Source of the DNA: JAHQVI01 sp963727575
Lineage (GTDB): Bacteria; Pseudomonadota; Alphaproteobacteria; Rhizobiales; Rhodomicrobiaceae
Assembly (NCBI GenBank): GCA_963727575.1
Contig: CAVSIA010000012.1
Location: 371,202-435,201, forward strand
Length of the DNA: 64,000 nucleotides
Reading direction: 5' to 3'
Under the pieces are notes generated by a model. It was not told where the DNA came from. It searched no databases and saw only the letters and a program-made list of their open reading frames with translations. Each line of letters begins with the position of its first letter. The first letter of the stretch is position 1. The translations under genes and the position numbers were made by a program. Below are positions 1-8,528 of this stretch, one piece after another.

Positions 1-2
1 TG

Positions 3-647
3 CTCCGCGACATCTCGCTGTCGCTGACGCAGAAGCGCATCGCCATCGTTGGCGCCAACGGATCGGGCAAGACGACGCTCGCCCGCTGTCTCAACGGCCT
101 CGTCGTGCCGAGCCGGGGCGAGGTGCTGGTCGACGGCCTGTCGGCGCGGAAGAAGGGCGCGGCCGTGCGCGCGCTGGTCGGCTTCGTCTTTCAGAATCCG
201 GAGCACCAGATCGTCATGCCGACGGTTGCGGAAGACCTCGCCTTCGGTCTAGAGAACATGAACCTGCCCAAGCCCGAGATCGCCGAGCGAGTCGACGCCA
301 TGCTCGCGGCGCACGGCCTCGCCGGCAAACGCGACGCGCCGGCCCATCTGCTGAGCGGCGGCGAGCAGAAGCTGCTGACGCTGCTGTCCGTGCTGATCAT
401 GGCGCCGCGCTACATCGTCTTCGACGAGCCGATGAATTCGCTCGATCTGTCCGCACGGCGGCGGCTCTCGCGGCTGATGGACGGGCTGCCGCAAACCGTC
501 GTCACCATCACCCACGATTTCGATCTGATCGCCGGCTACGACCGCGCCATCCTGATTCACGAAGGTGCGGTGGACGCCGATGGGCGGCCGGACGAGGTGG
601 TCGCGGCCTATGTCGAGCGCGTCGAGGCAGGCGATAGGCTTGCTTGA
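3..647 (+). CDS. ECF/CbiO-type ABC transporter ATPase (BioM-like), 5'-truncated by window edge
   Basis: This is the ATP-hydrolysing subunit of an energy-coupling factor type ABC importer, which powers uptake of a vitamin or metal ion at the cytoplasmic face of the inner membrane. The frame is open from the first bases, so the N-terminus is missing. Visible motifs are Walker A GANGSGKTT (about base 53), Q-loop VFQNPEHQ, signature LSGGEQK, Walker B YIVFDEP and switch histidine TITHD. The short length after Walker A and the FQNPEHQIV Q-loop are typical of CbiO/BioM/EcfA proteins and not of general ABC ATPases. In rhizobia this type is often BioM of a biotin importer, but BioN and BioY would lie outside the window, so the substrate is inferred only. 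Confidence 0.85.
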   Translation, partial: LRDISLSLTQKRIAIVGANGSGKTTLARCLNGLVVPSRGEVLVDGLSARKKGAAVRALVGFVFQNPEHQIVMPTVAEDLAFGLENMNLPKPEIAERVDAMLAAHGLAGKRDAPAHLLSGGEQKLLTLLSVLIMAPRYIVFDEPMNSLDLSARRRLSRLMDGLPQTVVTITHDFDLIAGYDRAILIHEGAVDADGRPDEVVAAYVERVEAGDRLA

Positions 648-655
648 GTTCGCGG

Positions 656-1732
656 TCAGCGTTTTCGGGTGGACGTTTCGACGGCTTTGCTCACGATGAA
701 ATTGGCGGCGATCACCAGGGCGGCGCCGATGAGTGTCGCAACCAGCCGGTCGGCCAACAGGCCGAAGCTGAGCGGCCGCCGGGCGTCCATGATGATGACG
801 ATCAGCGGCGTCATCACCGCCGAATAGGCGAGATAGTTGCGGGCTCGGAGCAGCGGACGCAACGCCGCCAGTGCGCCGATGAGCACGGCCAGCGCCCATG
901 CGGGAAGGCTGGAGATGAGCAGAAGCCCCGTCGCCAGAACGCCAAGCGCCGTGCCGAGCGCGCGCTGCGTGGTGCGCACCGGCAGGGGCTCGATCTGGCG
1001 GTCGGTCAGCAGCGCCACGGTGAGCGCGATCCAGTGCAAGTGATGATCCGGCCATAGCAGGCGCAACGCCGCTGCGATGACGACGCAAACGGTGAGCCTC
1101 AGCGCATAATTCCAGCCGGCAAGCTGCGTCAGCGACCGCCGCCAGCGCGCGAATTTCTGCGCCGCCGTCGGCTGTGGCGGTTGTGGAGCGTCGGGGCCAG
1201 CCGCCGGCCGCCTTGCCCGCGCCGCGGCGCCGATGAGAAAGGCGGCAAACCCGGTCCAAAGCGCGCCGGCCAGCATCAGCAACACGAGGCCCGCCCGGTC
1301 CGGCGCGGTTTCGGTAACGGCTGCGGCGATGATCAGAAACAGGATGAAGCGCGTCGTCCCCACCGCCATCGGACGGCTGAAGCCGCCGACCGTCGCGGCG
1401 ATGCCGGCAAGCGCCACGAAGCCCGCATCCGCCATCCACCCGCGTCCGGCAATTGGCGCCGCCGCGACCATGGCGAGGATCGCCGGGGCAAGCACGAGCC
1501 CGAATTCGCTCGCCTGCGCCCGCCAATTCCTATCCGCGCCCACCCCGCCGACCATCAACCCGCCGAGCGCTGCAGCGAGGCCGGCCGGCAGGTGGCCAAG
1601 GGCGCCGCCGAGCAGGATCGGCCCGGCCATTCCGACCGCCGCGCCGAGGATTGCCGCGCGGTCCGGTCCCTCCGCGGCGGGCGACCACCGCAGCGCCTCG
1701 GCCAGATGTGCCCTTGGATCTCCTGCCCGCAT
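656..1732 (-). CDS. FUSC family integral membrane protein
   Basis: About 358 residues rich in Ala, Leu, Val and Ile, with several hydrophobic stretches in two blocks separated by a basic, Pro-rich linker near residues 170-190. The two-block layout and the second-half motif around ALGTALGVLATGLLL fit the fusaric-acid-resistance (FUSC/YccS-like) membrane family, which includes aromatic-acid exporters. I chose the ATG at 1732 because GGAGG lies just upstream; a TTG 16 codons further up would sit inside the operator. It is divergent from the MarR gene, a layout usual for a repressor and the exporter it controls. The substrate cannot be read from the sequence. Confidence 0.75.
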   Translation of the reverse strand: MRAGDPRAHLAEALRWSPAAEGPDRAAILGAAVGMAGPILLGGALGHLPAGLAAALGGLMVGGVGADRNWRAQASEFGLVLAPAILAMVAAAPIAGRGWMADAGFVALAGIAATVGGFSRPMAVGTTRFILFLIIAAAVTETAPDRAGLVLLMLAGALWTGFAAFLIGAAARARRPAAGPDAPQPPQPTAAQKFARWRRSLTQLAGWNYALRLTVCVVIAAALRLLWPDHHLHWIALTVALLTDRQIEPLPVRTTQRALGTALGVLATGLLLISSLPAWALAVLIGALAALRPLLRARNYLAYSAVMTPLIVIIMDARRPLSFGLLADRLVATLIGAALVIAANFIVSKAVETSTRKR

Positions 1733-1770
1733 CGCCCCGCCTCCATACACGTTCCCGGCTCTGGACATAT

Positions 1771-1789
1771 TAATACGCAATGCGTATTA
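1771..1789. promoter_or_regulatory. Probable MarR operator (perfect 9-bp inverted repeat)
   Basis: TAATACGCA, one base, then TGCGTATTA form a perfect inverted repeat between the divergent FUSC gene and the MarR gene. Length and spacing fit the site of a winged-helix dimer. It sits 28 bases before the MarR start and 38 before the FUSC start, so one bound dimer could control both. That MarR binds it is inferred from position. Confidence 0.7.
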
Positions 1790-1817
1790 TCCTGGCAATG
1801 AACAAGGTGGCCCGGCG

Positions 1818-2264
1818 ATGAAAAGCGAGGAAACGGCGGCGATCGTTCGCGGGGTGCTGTCGCTCGGGCGGCGGATGCGCGCTGAGCGTCCGAAGGCATC
1901 GGCGACGGTCTCGGCCATCAGCCTGATGGCCACGCTGAGGCGGCTCGGGCGGATGACCGCGGTGCGCCTCGCAGCCGAGGAGCAGCTTCAGCCGCAATCG
2001 CTGACCCGGCTGATCGCGGCGCTCGAACGTGACGGCTCGATCTCCCGGACGCCCGGCGAGCACGACCGGCGCGAATTGGTCATCACGCTGACGCCGCACG
2101 GCCAGAAAATCCTGACAGCCGACATGCGCGCCCGCCGCGAATGGCTCGAACGCGCCATGTCCGCGACCCTCACGGACGACGAGCGCGAGATCCTGCTAAA
2201 GGCGTCCGAGGCGATGCTCAAGCTGGCAAGCTATGACCCGGCGCAGACCGGCGAGCCGGCCTAA
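1818..2264 (+). CDS. MarR family transcriptional regulator
   Basis: A 148-residue winged-helix regulator. The helix-turn-helix lies around residues 45-75, where LAAEEQLQPQSLTRLIAALE is the recognition region, followed by the wing with the MarR signature DRRELVITLTPHG (Asp-Arg-Arg). The ATG at 1818 is preceded by AAGGTGG at the right distance; the open frame runs far upstream only because the region is GC-rich. It most likely represses itself and the divergent FUSC transporter through the palindrome at 1771-1789. The stop overlaps the stop of the convergent downstream gene by a few bases. The ligand is unknown. Confidence 0.88.
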   Translation: MKSEETAAIVRGVLSLGRRMRAERPKASATVSAISLMATLRRLGRMTAVRLAAEEQLQPQSLTRLIAALERDGSISRTPGEHDRRELVITLTPHGQKILTADMRARREWLERAMSATLTDDEREILLKASEAMLKLASYDPAQTGEPA

Positions 2265-3037
2265 TAATTCTGCCGGCGCGGGTTGAGGTACAGGTCGACC
2301 TCATGCGCTTCCATCTTCGGGTCCAGCGTGCCGTGCCTGATCTCGCCGGCGAGCTTGCGGATATGCCGCTCGACCGGCGCGCGGAAGCGCAGCATGCCGC
2401 AGAACAGCTGCAGCGTGCCGTTCAGCCGGGAGTTGTTGTGGTCCTCGCGGATTTTGACGTCCCAGCGGCCGCCCAGATTGAGCACGCGGCCGTTCAGATG
2501 GCCGATGCGCGCGCCGCTTTCGTCGAACAGCGAGTAGTCCTGGCCGATGCTGATCCAGTCGCGGCGCAGACGGTAGAAGCGCGGGCGCTTGTCGTCGAGA
2601 ATGAAGAAGGAATAGTTCTCGGGGATGAACGGCCATTTTCGCGCCGACCGTTCGACATTGACGATCTGCTCGTGGCCGGAGAGGTTGACGCTGTAGGCCG
2701 CCACGGGAAAGCCGCGCGCGCCGAGCGTGAGCTGCAGCGAGCGGCCCATCAGCATGTCCATGGTGCCGCGCCAGTTCATCTCCTCGGTGAACAGCTTGAC
2801 GACGAGGCGCTTCTTCATGCCCTCCGATTCCTCCCACAGGCCCTCGCGATAGGTGAGCAGCCCGGTGCGCTCGCCATTGACCTTGACGGCGCCGATGACG
2901 TCGGAATCCTTGCTGAACTGGCGCGATTTGGCGCGGTGCCGGGTATGTTGGAACAGACCGACCTCGGTCGTGTTCAGGTCCGTCCACCACAGATCGACCG
3001 TGTAGGTCGAATAGCCGAGAGTTGCGCTCGTCGCCAT
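2261..3037 (-). CDS. Hypothetical protein, about 258 aa, possible beta-rich fold
   Basis: A soluble protein beginning MATSATLGYSTYTVDLWWTD with no signal peptide or membrane segment. It is rich in aromatic, Arg and Asp residues (for example FIPENYSFFILDDKRPRFYR), and the middle looks like alternating beta strands. I do not recognise the family. The in-frame open region extends upstream to 3196, but the ATG at 3037 follows a G-rich stretch and starts the protein-like composition. It converges on marR with overlapping stop codons (TAG at 2261-2263 on this strand against TAA at 2262-2264). Confidence 0.7.
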   Translation of the reverse strand: MATSATLGYSTYTVDLWWTDLNTTEVGLFQHTRHRAKSRQFSKDSDVIGAVKVNGERTGLLTYREGLWEESEGMKKRLVVKLFTEEMNWRGTMDMLMGRSLQLTLGARGFPVAAYSVNLSGHEQIVNVERSARKWPFIPENYSFFILDDKRPRFYRLRRDWISIGQDYSLFDESGARIGHLNGRVLNLGGRWDVKIREDHNNSRLNGTLQLFCGMLRFRAPVERHIRKLAGEIRHGTLDPKMEAHEVDLYLNPRRQNY

Positions 3038-3226
3038 TGAAGCCCCCCGCAAATTGCGAATCGTTTCGTAAATGGTGAGGGACGCGCGCGCGCCGCGCCA
3101 GGGCGCGCCAACCGCTCGGAATGCACAATCCACAAGGGAACGGCGCAGGAGTCGGGAAGTTCCAGCGGTGGGCGGGTGGCGGCGAGGGGCCGCCACGGAT
3201 GCCGGAAACCAGGCTGGCGCGATCGT

Positions 3227-3260
3227 ATAAGCGTTGACTTATCAATAAGTCTTCACTTAT
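3227..3260. promoter_or_regulatory. Probable ArsR-family operator, nested 34-bp palindrome
   Basis: The core GACTTAT-CA-ATAAGTC (3236-3251) is a perfect inverted repeat. It is flanked symmetrically, four bases away on each side, by ATAAG and CTTAT, which extends the dyad to 34 bp. It ends ten bases before the ArsR start codon, so binding would block transcription initiation. Autoregulation is inferred from position and symmetry. Confidence 0.75.
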
Positions 3261-3270
3261 ATATCCCCCC

Positions 3271-3600
3271 ATGATCGAAGCACCCGACGTCACCATCGTT
3301 ATGAAAACGCTGGCCGATCCGACGCGGCGGTCGGTGTTCGAGGCGATCAGCCGGAGCGGCGAGATCACCGTCGGCTCCCTCGCCAAAGGCTCGGCCGTCT
3401 CGCAGCCGGCGATCTCGCAGCATCTCAAATCGCTGCGCGAGGCCGGGCTCGTCGCCGAGCGCCGCGCCGGACGGCAGGTGTTCTACCGCGCCGAACCGCG
3501 TGCGCTGGAGCCGCTGATCGACTGGCTCGGCTTCTATAGCGGCTTCTGGCGCGAGCGCTTCGACAAGCTGGAAAAACTGCTCAAGGAGATGGATCAATGA
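3271..3600 (+). CDS. ArsR/SmtB family transcriptional regulator (SRPBCC-linked type)
   Basis: 109 residues with the winged-helix motif near residues 30-65 (VSQPAISQHLKSLREAGLV) and wing RRAGRQVFYRAEP. The N-terminal LADPTRRSVFEAI is the standard ArsR opening. No paired cysteines suggest metal binding. This subgroup is normally encoded next to an AHSA1/SRPBCC protein, as here, where the stop overlaps the next start as ATGA at 3597-3600, implying translational coupling. It probably represses its own two-gene operon through the 34-bp dyad just upstream. Confidence 0.9.
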   Translation: MIEAPDVTIVMKTLADPTRRSVFEAISRSGEITVGSLAKGSAVSQPAISQHLKSLREAGLVAERRAGRQVFYRAEPRALEPLIDWLGFYSGFWRERFDKLEKLLKEMDQ

Positions 3601-4053
3601 CCGAAGCGGCCGCCGCCCGAGACGCGCGCCATTATCGTCGAACGCACCCTGCCCCACCCGCCGGAGAAGATCTGGCGCGTGCTGACCCAGTCGGAGCTGA
3701 TCGCCAACTGGCTGATGCCGAACGATTTCGAGCCGGTCGTCGGACGCCGCTTCACTTTCCGCACCACGCCCTGGGGCAAATGGGACGGCGTCGTGCATTG
3801 CGAGGTGCTCGAATGCGACCCGCCCCGGCGGCTCAGCTATAGCTGGGTGGGCGGTGCGGACGAAAACGCCGAATACGGCTCGAAACTGGAGTCGGTCGTG
3901 ACCTGGACGCTCACCCCCGTCGAGGGCGGCACGCTCCTGCATATGGAGCATGACGGCTTCGGTCCGGGCAACGCCTTTGCCTACGAGATGATGAGCGGGG
4001 GATGGGCGAAGATCGCCGGCAAGATCGGCGAGCTGGCCGCGACGCTGTCCTGA
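3597..4053 (+). CDS. SRPBCC (AHSA1-like) ligand-binding protein, frameshifted near its start
   Basis: The conserved body (…IIVERTLPHPPEKIWRVL, NWLMPNDF, then GWAKIAGKIGEL at the end) is an activator-of-Hsp90-ATPase-type START/SRPBCC domain, a hydrophobic-ligand cavity fold. The ATG coupled to the ArsR stop is in a different frame from the body: one extra C in the CCC run at 3616-3618 separates them. Removing it gives a continuous protein opening MTEAAAAETRAIIVERT. Its function is probably small-molecule binding connected with the upstream regulator; the ligand is unknown. Confidence 0.8.
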
Positions 4054-4064
4054 CCGACCGCGAA

Positions 4065-4087
4065 CGAGCGGCCCCCGCGGCCGCTCG
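4065..4087. terminator. Stem-loop between convergent genes
   Basis: CGAGCGGCC and GGCCGCTCG form a perfect 9-bp GC-rich stem with a five-base loop, located between the ends of the SRPBCC gene and the oppositely directed reductase gene. There is no strong T-run on either side, so Rho-independent action is only probable. Confidence 0.5.
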
Positions 4088-4111
4088 CCCCCCATGGTCC
4101 CCGTCTCGGGC

Positions 4112-5194
4112 CTAAGCCGCCTGCTGCCTCCCGGCAGGTTTGCCGAGCCGGAGCTGCCCCGCCGGTCCGCCGAGCAGACCCGTCGCCAGCATCAAATGGC
4201 CGAACCCGTCGAACACGCGCGACAGGAAGCTCTCGTCGGTTTCGTCCGACTGCGGAAGGAACGGGTCCGCGTAGAACATCGCCCCTGCCGCCATCGCCTT
4301 GACCCGCACGGCGTCGACCATCGGCGGCGCACCGCAGGCATAGACGATGTCGTCGGAGCGGAGCACCGGCATATGATCGGTCGGGCGGCCCTTGCGTATC
4401 GCCTTGGACGTCCCGTCGGGAAGCTTGTCGACGACCGGAACGATGGCGACGTTGCGCAAGCCGGCGAGCATCCTCGCCGCCGGTCCCATATAGAGCGCAT
4501 CGACCTCTTTCGCGCCCAGGATCAGCGCCATCGGCCGCTGCGGGTTTTCCTGAAGCGCGGCTTTGGCGATCGACCAGATCGGGGCAAAGCCGGTGCCGCT
4601 GGACACCAGGATCAGACGGCCATGCTCGGCGGGGCGCAAATAGGCCGTGCCGAACGGCCCCTTGAGCTTGACCGGGTGCCCCTTGTTGATGTCCGTCCCG
4701 AGCGCGGAGGACACGCGTCCATCCGGTATCCGCCGCACATGCAGACGAATGACGTCCTTGTCGTTCGAGGCGTGCATCGGCGCGGTCGGGCTGTAACAGC
4801 GCGCGGGATAGCCGAGAAACCGGAATTTGTAATACTGGCCGGGAAGGTAGGTCACCGGCTTGGCCAGATGGATGCGCACCTCCATGACGTCGGGCGCGAG
4901 CGGGCGCAGGCCGGTGATCACGCCGCGCGTGCTGACGGCATCGGGCACCGGCTCGATCATGATCTCCAGATCGGTCAGCAGCCGCGCCTGGCAGGCTCGC
5001 ACCATGCCATCGCAACCGCTTTCCCCACCCAGCGCCAGACCATCGATCACGCGCACCTGGCAGGTGCCGCAATGGCCGGAGCGGCAATCGTGCGGAATAT
5101 CGATGCCGTTCACGAGTGCTGCATCTAAAAGGACGTCGCCTCGCTTGGCCACGAATTTTTCTTCGTTGATAGACACAGTGCAAGATTTTGACAT
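4112..5194 (-). CDS. 2Fe-2S ferredoxin / FAD-NAD(P)H reductase fusion
   Basis: A 360-residue flavoprotein that passes electrons between NAD(P)H and a plant-type 2Fe-2S cluster. Residues 1-90 are ferredoxin with the cluster motif CRSGHCGTC and a fourth Cys in VRACQARL. Then come the FAD domain (YLPGQYYKFRF, and RCYSPT as the flavin-binding RxYS motif) and the NAD(P) domain (LVSSGTGFAPIWSI; VYACGAPPMVD). This layout matches reductase components of oxygenases and CDP-6-deoxyglucose reductase-like proteins. AAAGG precedes the ATG. It lies directly downstream of the cytochrome/haem fusion gene and probably exchanges electrons with it. No oxygenase subunit is present. Confidence 0.85.
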   Translation of the reverse strand: MSKSCTVSINEEKFVAKRGDVLLDAALVNGIDIPHDCRSGHCGTCQVRVIDGLALGGESGCDGMVRACQARLLTDLEIMIEPVPDAVSTRGVITGLRPLAPDVMEVRIHLAKPVTYLPGQYYKFRFLGYPARCYSPTAPMHASNDKDVIRLHVRRIPDGRVSSALGTDINKGHPVKLKGPFGTAYLRPAEHGRLILVSSGTGFAPIWSIAKAALQENPQRPMALILGAKEVDALYMGPAARMLAGLRNVAIVPVVDKLPDGTSKAIRKGRPTDHMPVLRSDDIVYACGAPPMVDAVRVKAMAAGAMFYADPFLPQSDETDESFLSRVFDGFGHLMLATGLLGGPAGQLRLGKPAGRQQAA

Positions 5195-7045
5195 CGTTCA
5201 ACCTTTAGACGTATGGGACGGATATGACGTGTGTGGCGGGCCTGGGCGTGATCGAACACCGCCACACGCATGTAGCTGTCTGTTTTGATGGGGACGTCGT
5301 ACTTACTGGTGGCGTCGAGCCGGCGGGAGACTTCCAGCACCCAGCGGCCCGCCGCCCAATGCGCGGCGCAGCGTATATCGCCCCTGTCGCCGCCATAGCC
5401 ACCGCCGCCGATGATCCCAGGGATCACCGTGCCGGTCGGGATCGCCTTGGTCCGCTTCCGGTGAATAGGGCACGGAGTTGGCGGGCTCCATCCACCAGCG
5501 CGCGCCATCGCTTTCGCCATGGTCGGCATGGAGATCGATCGTGCCCATGGCCAGATGCGTGCGCTGGAGGTCCTTGGGCAGGCGTTTCGGTGTCACGGGA
5601 CTGTCATAGCCGCCGGTCTCCTGGACATTGAGGCTGTAGGGAAATTCTCCGGGGTCACCGGCGAAACCGCCGTCATAGGGAACGGTGCCGTTCTGCTCGG
5701 CCTTGGTCGGCTTCGTCGGCGGTCCGAAATAAGAGTCGTCCATCCAACCTGCCATTCCACCCTCGGTGGCACGCCACTGCCAAACGTCTACATAGCTGCC
5801 GTCCGTGGTGTAGTGGTAGCCCCTCCCGGACAAGCTTTCCGGCTTGTCGTCCAGGGGTTTGCCGCCCGCGTGAAAGGTCCTGTCTCCAGGGATCAGGACG
5901 TAGCCGGGCGCGAGCAGCACGGAGAATTTATCCTCGAAAAAGGCGGTCGCATCATGGCGGTCGAACTTATCTTCGAGCAGACGCCAACCGTGCGCCGTCT
6001 TGATCAGCGGCAAATGCTTCAGCGACCGGGTCGAGTCGTTCCACACGAAGGCGAAATAGGCATAGACCCCGTCATGGACGGCGCGAATCTCGACCGTCGT
6101 GCCGCCGCCGCCGTCGAGATTGGCGCCCTGCTGCGTTTGAACCACCACCGGACGCGCGGTTCGCCAGATCGGATCGGAAATATCGCCGTCGACGACGGGC
6201 CGCTCCGCGGCTGTCAGGATCTCGTCGATGACCAGTTCGTCGCGCGTCGCCTCATCCAGCGACATGAGCAGGGCGAGCGCCGCCATGCCGCCGCCGATGG
6301 CGACCGTCAGCGGATGAACGCGCAGCACCTGTCCGCGCCGCGGCGCGCGCTCCGGATGCGGCCTGCGAACGGGCCGGACAGCAGCAGGGGGTGGCGTCTC
6401 CGCGGGGCGCGGGGCCGGCGGGGCCAGGCGGACCACGCCCTGCGCGTTCTGCCTCATGACATCGGCCAGGCGATCATAGGGGTCGAACGCCTCGGCCGGC
6501 GGCGCGAGCGGTCCGGGATTGAAGATGCGCAACAGTTGGGGAATCCCGCCGATCGCGGCGTGCACCAGCAGGTGCGCCGGGGCATAGGCCAGGATGATCC
6601 ATGTGCAGGTGAGATGCAGATCGGCGACCGACCCGGCATAGCCGAGATACATCAATATTCCGGTTCCGATTTCGATGACGATGGCAATGAAGAACATCCA
6701 GTAGAGCAGGATATTCAGCGCGCCGAGCCGTGCATTGCGCCGCCGCCCGACAATGCCGGAAAGCCGGGCGAGATCCGGCTGGATGCGCCGGAACAGATGC
6801 GCGCGGTTCAGATAGATCGTGTAGGAGACGGCCAGGGCGAACAGCATCGTCCCCGCTGGAATATGCAGCGTCCAGACCACCGACTGCGGCAGCAGCCAGT
6901 CGAACTGATGCAGCCATACCAGGTCGTGAGGCGAGTTGATCGCGATGCGCAGACCCGTCGCCACAGCGATCACAAGGAGTATGACCAGCGTCCAATGGAG
7001 AATGATCGTCCCGATATCCGTCTTACGGACTGCTCGGCGAGCCAT
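5125..7045 (-). CDS. Cytochrome b561-type membrane domain fused to ethylbenzene-dehydrogenase-like haem-binding domain (frameshifted)
   Basis: The N-terminal 190 or so residues are a di-haem cytochrome b membrane domain with histidines in ILHWTL, VWTLHIPAG, DLHLTC and APAHLLVH. A Pro-rich linker and another hydrophobic segment (about residues 245-265) lead to a roughly 330-residue soluble domain resembling the haem-b gamma subunit of ethylbenzene or DMSO-reductase-family enzymes (VDGDISDPIWR, then YVDVWQWRATEGG). One extra base near 5450 shifts the frame; the continuation …KAIPTGTVIPGII to VAVFDHAQARHTRHIRP lies in the next frame and stops at 5125, overlapping the reductase start. The likely role is electron transfer across the membrane, with the reductase as partner; the substrate is unknown. 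Confidence 0.75.
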
Positions 7046-7424
7046 ATTGATCCTGCTCTTGAGATGAAAAGCTCATCTTGGAAGCATCAAAGAATACGGA
7101 AAAATTTGTTATATTTTCAGCCACAATGTGAAGAAAGCAACCCGATCGCTGAAATGTTCATTTTACGATTTTGGAATTGCAAAAGCCGGCGCGGTCTGAA
7201 ACCCGGCATGTAATGCATAATTTCTGTGAATTTGTTCGAAAATCGCCGAAAAATTCGACGCAAGCATGGAATAAATGACAATAACCTTGTCGGCAAAAAT
7301 GGAATACGCCGATCATCTGGCGCCATTGCGACAGCATAGTGGCGACATTGTGCGGTGCAGCATGGGCTCGGCACGAATCGATTCGCCGGTCCGCGAATCG
7401 GACTGACGCTATCTGAGGTCTCCG
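7046..7424. other. Intergenic region upstream of the cytochrome gene, AT-richer than surroundings
   Basis: 379 bases without a convincing gene. It holds the promoter region of the leftward cytochrome gene, including an inverted repeat AGATGA-N5-TCATCT at 7062-7078 shortly before its start, and the 3' flank of hisF. No RNA gene was recognised. Confidence 0.5.
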
Positions 7425-8198
7425 TCAGTCCAAACGGACGGGAATTCCCGCCGCGGCCATGTGCTCCTTGGCCTCGCGGATCGTGTGATCACCGAAATGG
7501 AAGATCGAGGCGGCCAGCACCGCGCTGGCATGACCGTCGCGGACGCCTTCGACGAGATGGTCGAGCGTGCCGACCCCGCCCGAGGCGATCACCGGCACGA
7601 TCACGGCATCGGAGATCGCCCGCGTCAGCGGAATGTCGAAGCCGGCGCGGGTGCCGTCGCGGTCCATCGAGGTCAGCAGGATTTCGCCCGCCCCCAGCGC
7701 CACGACCTCGCGGGCATAGTCGATGGCGTCGATGCCGGTCGGATTGCGTCCGCCATGAGTAAAGATTTCCCAGCGGGCCGCCTCGCCTTCGCCGGACACC
7801 CGCTTGGCGTCGATGGCGACGACGATGCATTGCACGCCGAATTTCTCGGCCGCCCTGGAAACGAAACCGCGGTCCTTGACGGCGGCGGTGTTGATCGAAA
7901 CCTTGTCGGCGCCCGCGGCCAGCAGCTTGCGGATGTCCTCGGTTTCGCGCACGCCGCCGCCTACCGTCAGCGGCATGAAGCAACGCTCCGCGGTGCGCTG
8001 GACCACGTCGAAGATCGTCGCCCGGTCCTCGTGACTGGCGGTGATGTCGAGGAAGCAGAGTTCGTCGGCGCCGGCCCGGTCATAGGCGGTCGCCGCCTCC
8101 ACCGGATCGCCGGCATCGCGCAGATCGACGAAGTTCACGCCTTTGACGACCCGGCCGTCCTTGACATCGAGACAGGGGATGATGCGGGTTTTCAGCAT
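7425..8198 (-). CDS. hisF: Imidazole glycerol phosphate synthase subunit HisF
   Basis: The cyclase subunit of IGP synthase: it uses ammonia from HisH to turn PRFAR into IGP and AICAR, the branch point of histidine and purine synthesis. About 257 residues, full length, a (beta/alpha)8 barrel opening MLKTRIIPCLDVKDGRVVKG with catalytic Asp in CLDV and the second conserved Asp in VVAIDAKR; the phosphate loops TVGGGVR and IASGGVGT are present. The start is set by the MLKTRIIP motif at 8198. It is the last gene of the his cluster that reads leftward from hisB at 12.5 kb. Confidence 0.95.
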   Translation of the reverse strand: MLKTRIIPCLDVKDGRVVKGVNFVDLRDAGDPVEAATAYDRAGADELCFLDITASHEDRATIFDVVQRTAERCFMPLTVGGGVRETEDIRKLLAAGADKVSINTAAVKDRGFVSRAAEKFGVQCIVVAIDAKRVSGEGEAARWEIFTHGGRNPTGIDAIDYAREVVALGAGEILLTSMDRDGTRAGFDIPLTRAISDAVIVPVIASGGVGTLDHLVEGVRDGHASAVLAASIFHFGDHTIREAKEHMAAAGIPVRLD

Positions 8199-8212
8199 AT
8201 TGGCCTTCAGGG

Positions 8213-8524
8213 TCAGGAGCGAGGCGCGCCGCTTTGGTTGACGCGCGCGATCAGATAGATGACGGCAAAGACCGCCCAGACGGCAAGCGCAATGCCGCCG
8301 AGCGGAAGCGTGCCGAGGACCAACCATCCCATCGCATACATCGAATGCAGCACTCCGCCCCAGTCGCCGCCGCCGATCACGCATGGGATCGCTATGCCTT
8401 CAGAGAGCTGGCAGCCATTGGCGTGCGCGATGGACTTGGCCAGCGAGTGGATGAACATCGGCAAAAACATGAAGGCGAGGATGATGAGCAGCACGATGAA
8501 CAGGACTTTTCCGGCGGTGCGCAT
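8213..8524 (-). CDS. Small two-helix membrane protein in his cluster
   Basis: About 103 residues. There is a hydrophobic segment near residues 5-25 (VLFIVLLIILAFMFLPMF) and another near 65-90 (LVLGTLPLGGIALAVWAVFA), with two Cys (NGCQ, IPCV) and a Gly-rich loop in the intervening part. It lies between the ureohydrolase gene and hisF with spacing that implies co-transcription. The family is not recognised; the link with histidine synthesis is positional only. Confidence 0.7.
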   Translation of the reverse strand: MRTAGKVLFIVLLIILAFMFLPMFIHSLAKSIAHANGCQLSEGIAIPCVIGGGDWGGVLHSMYAMGWLVLGTLPLGGIALAVWAVFAVIYLIARVNQSGAPRS

Positions 8525-8528
8525 GGCT

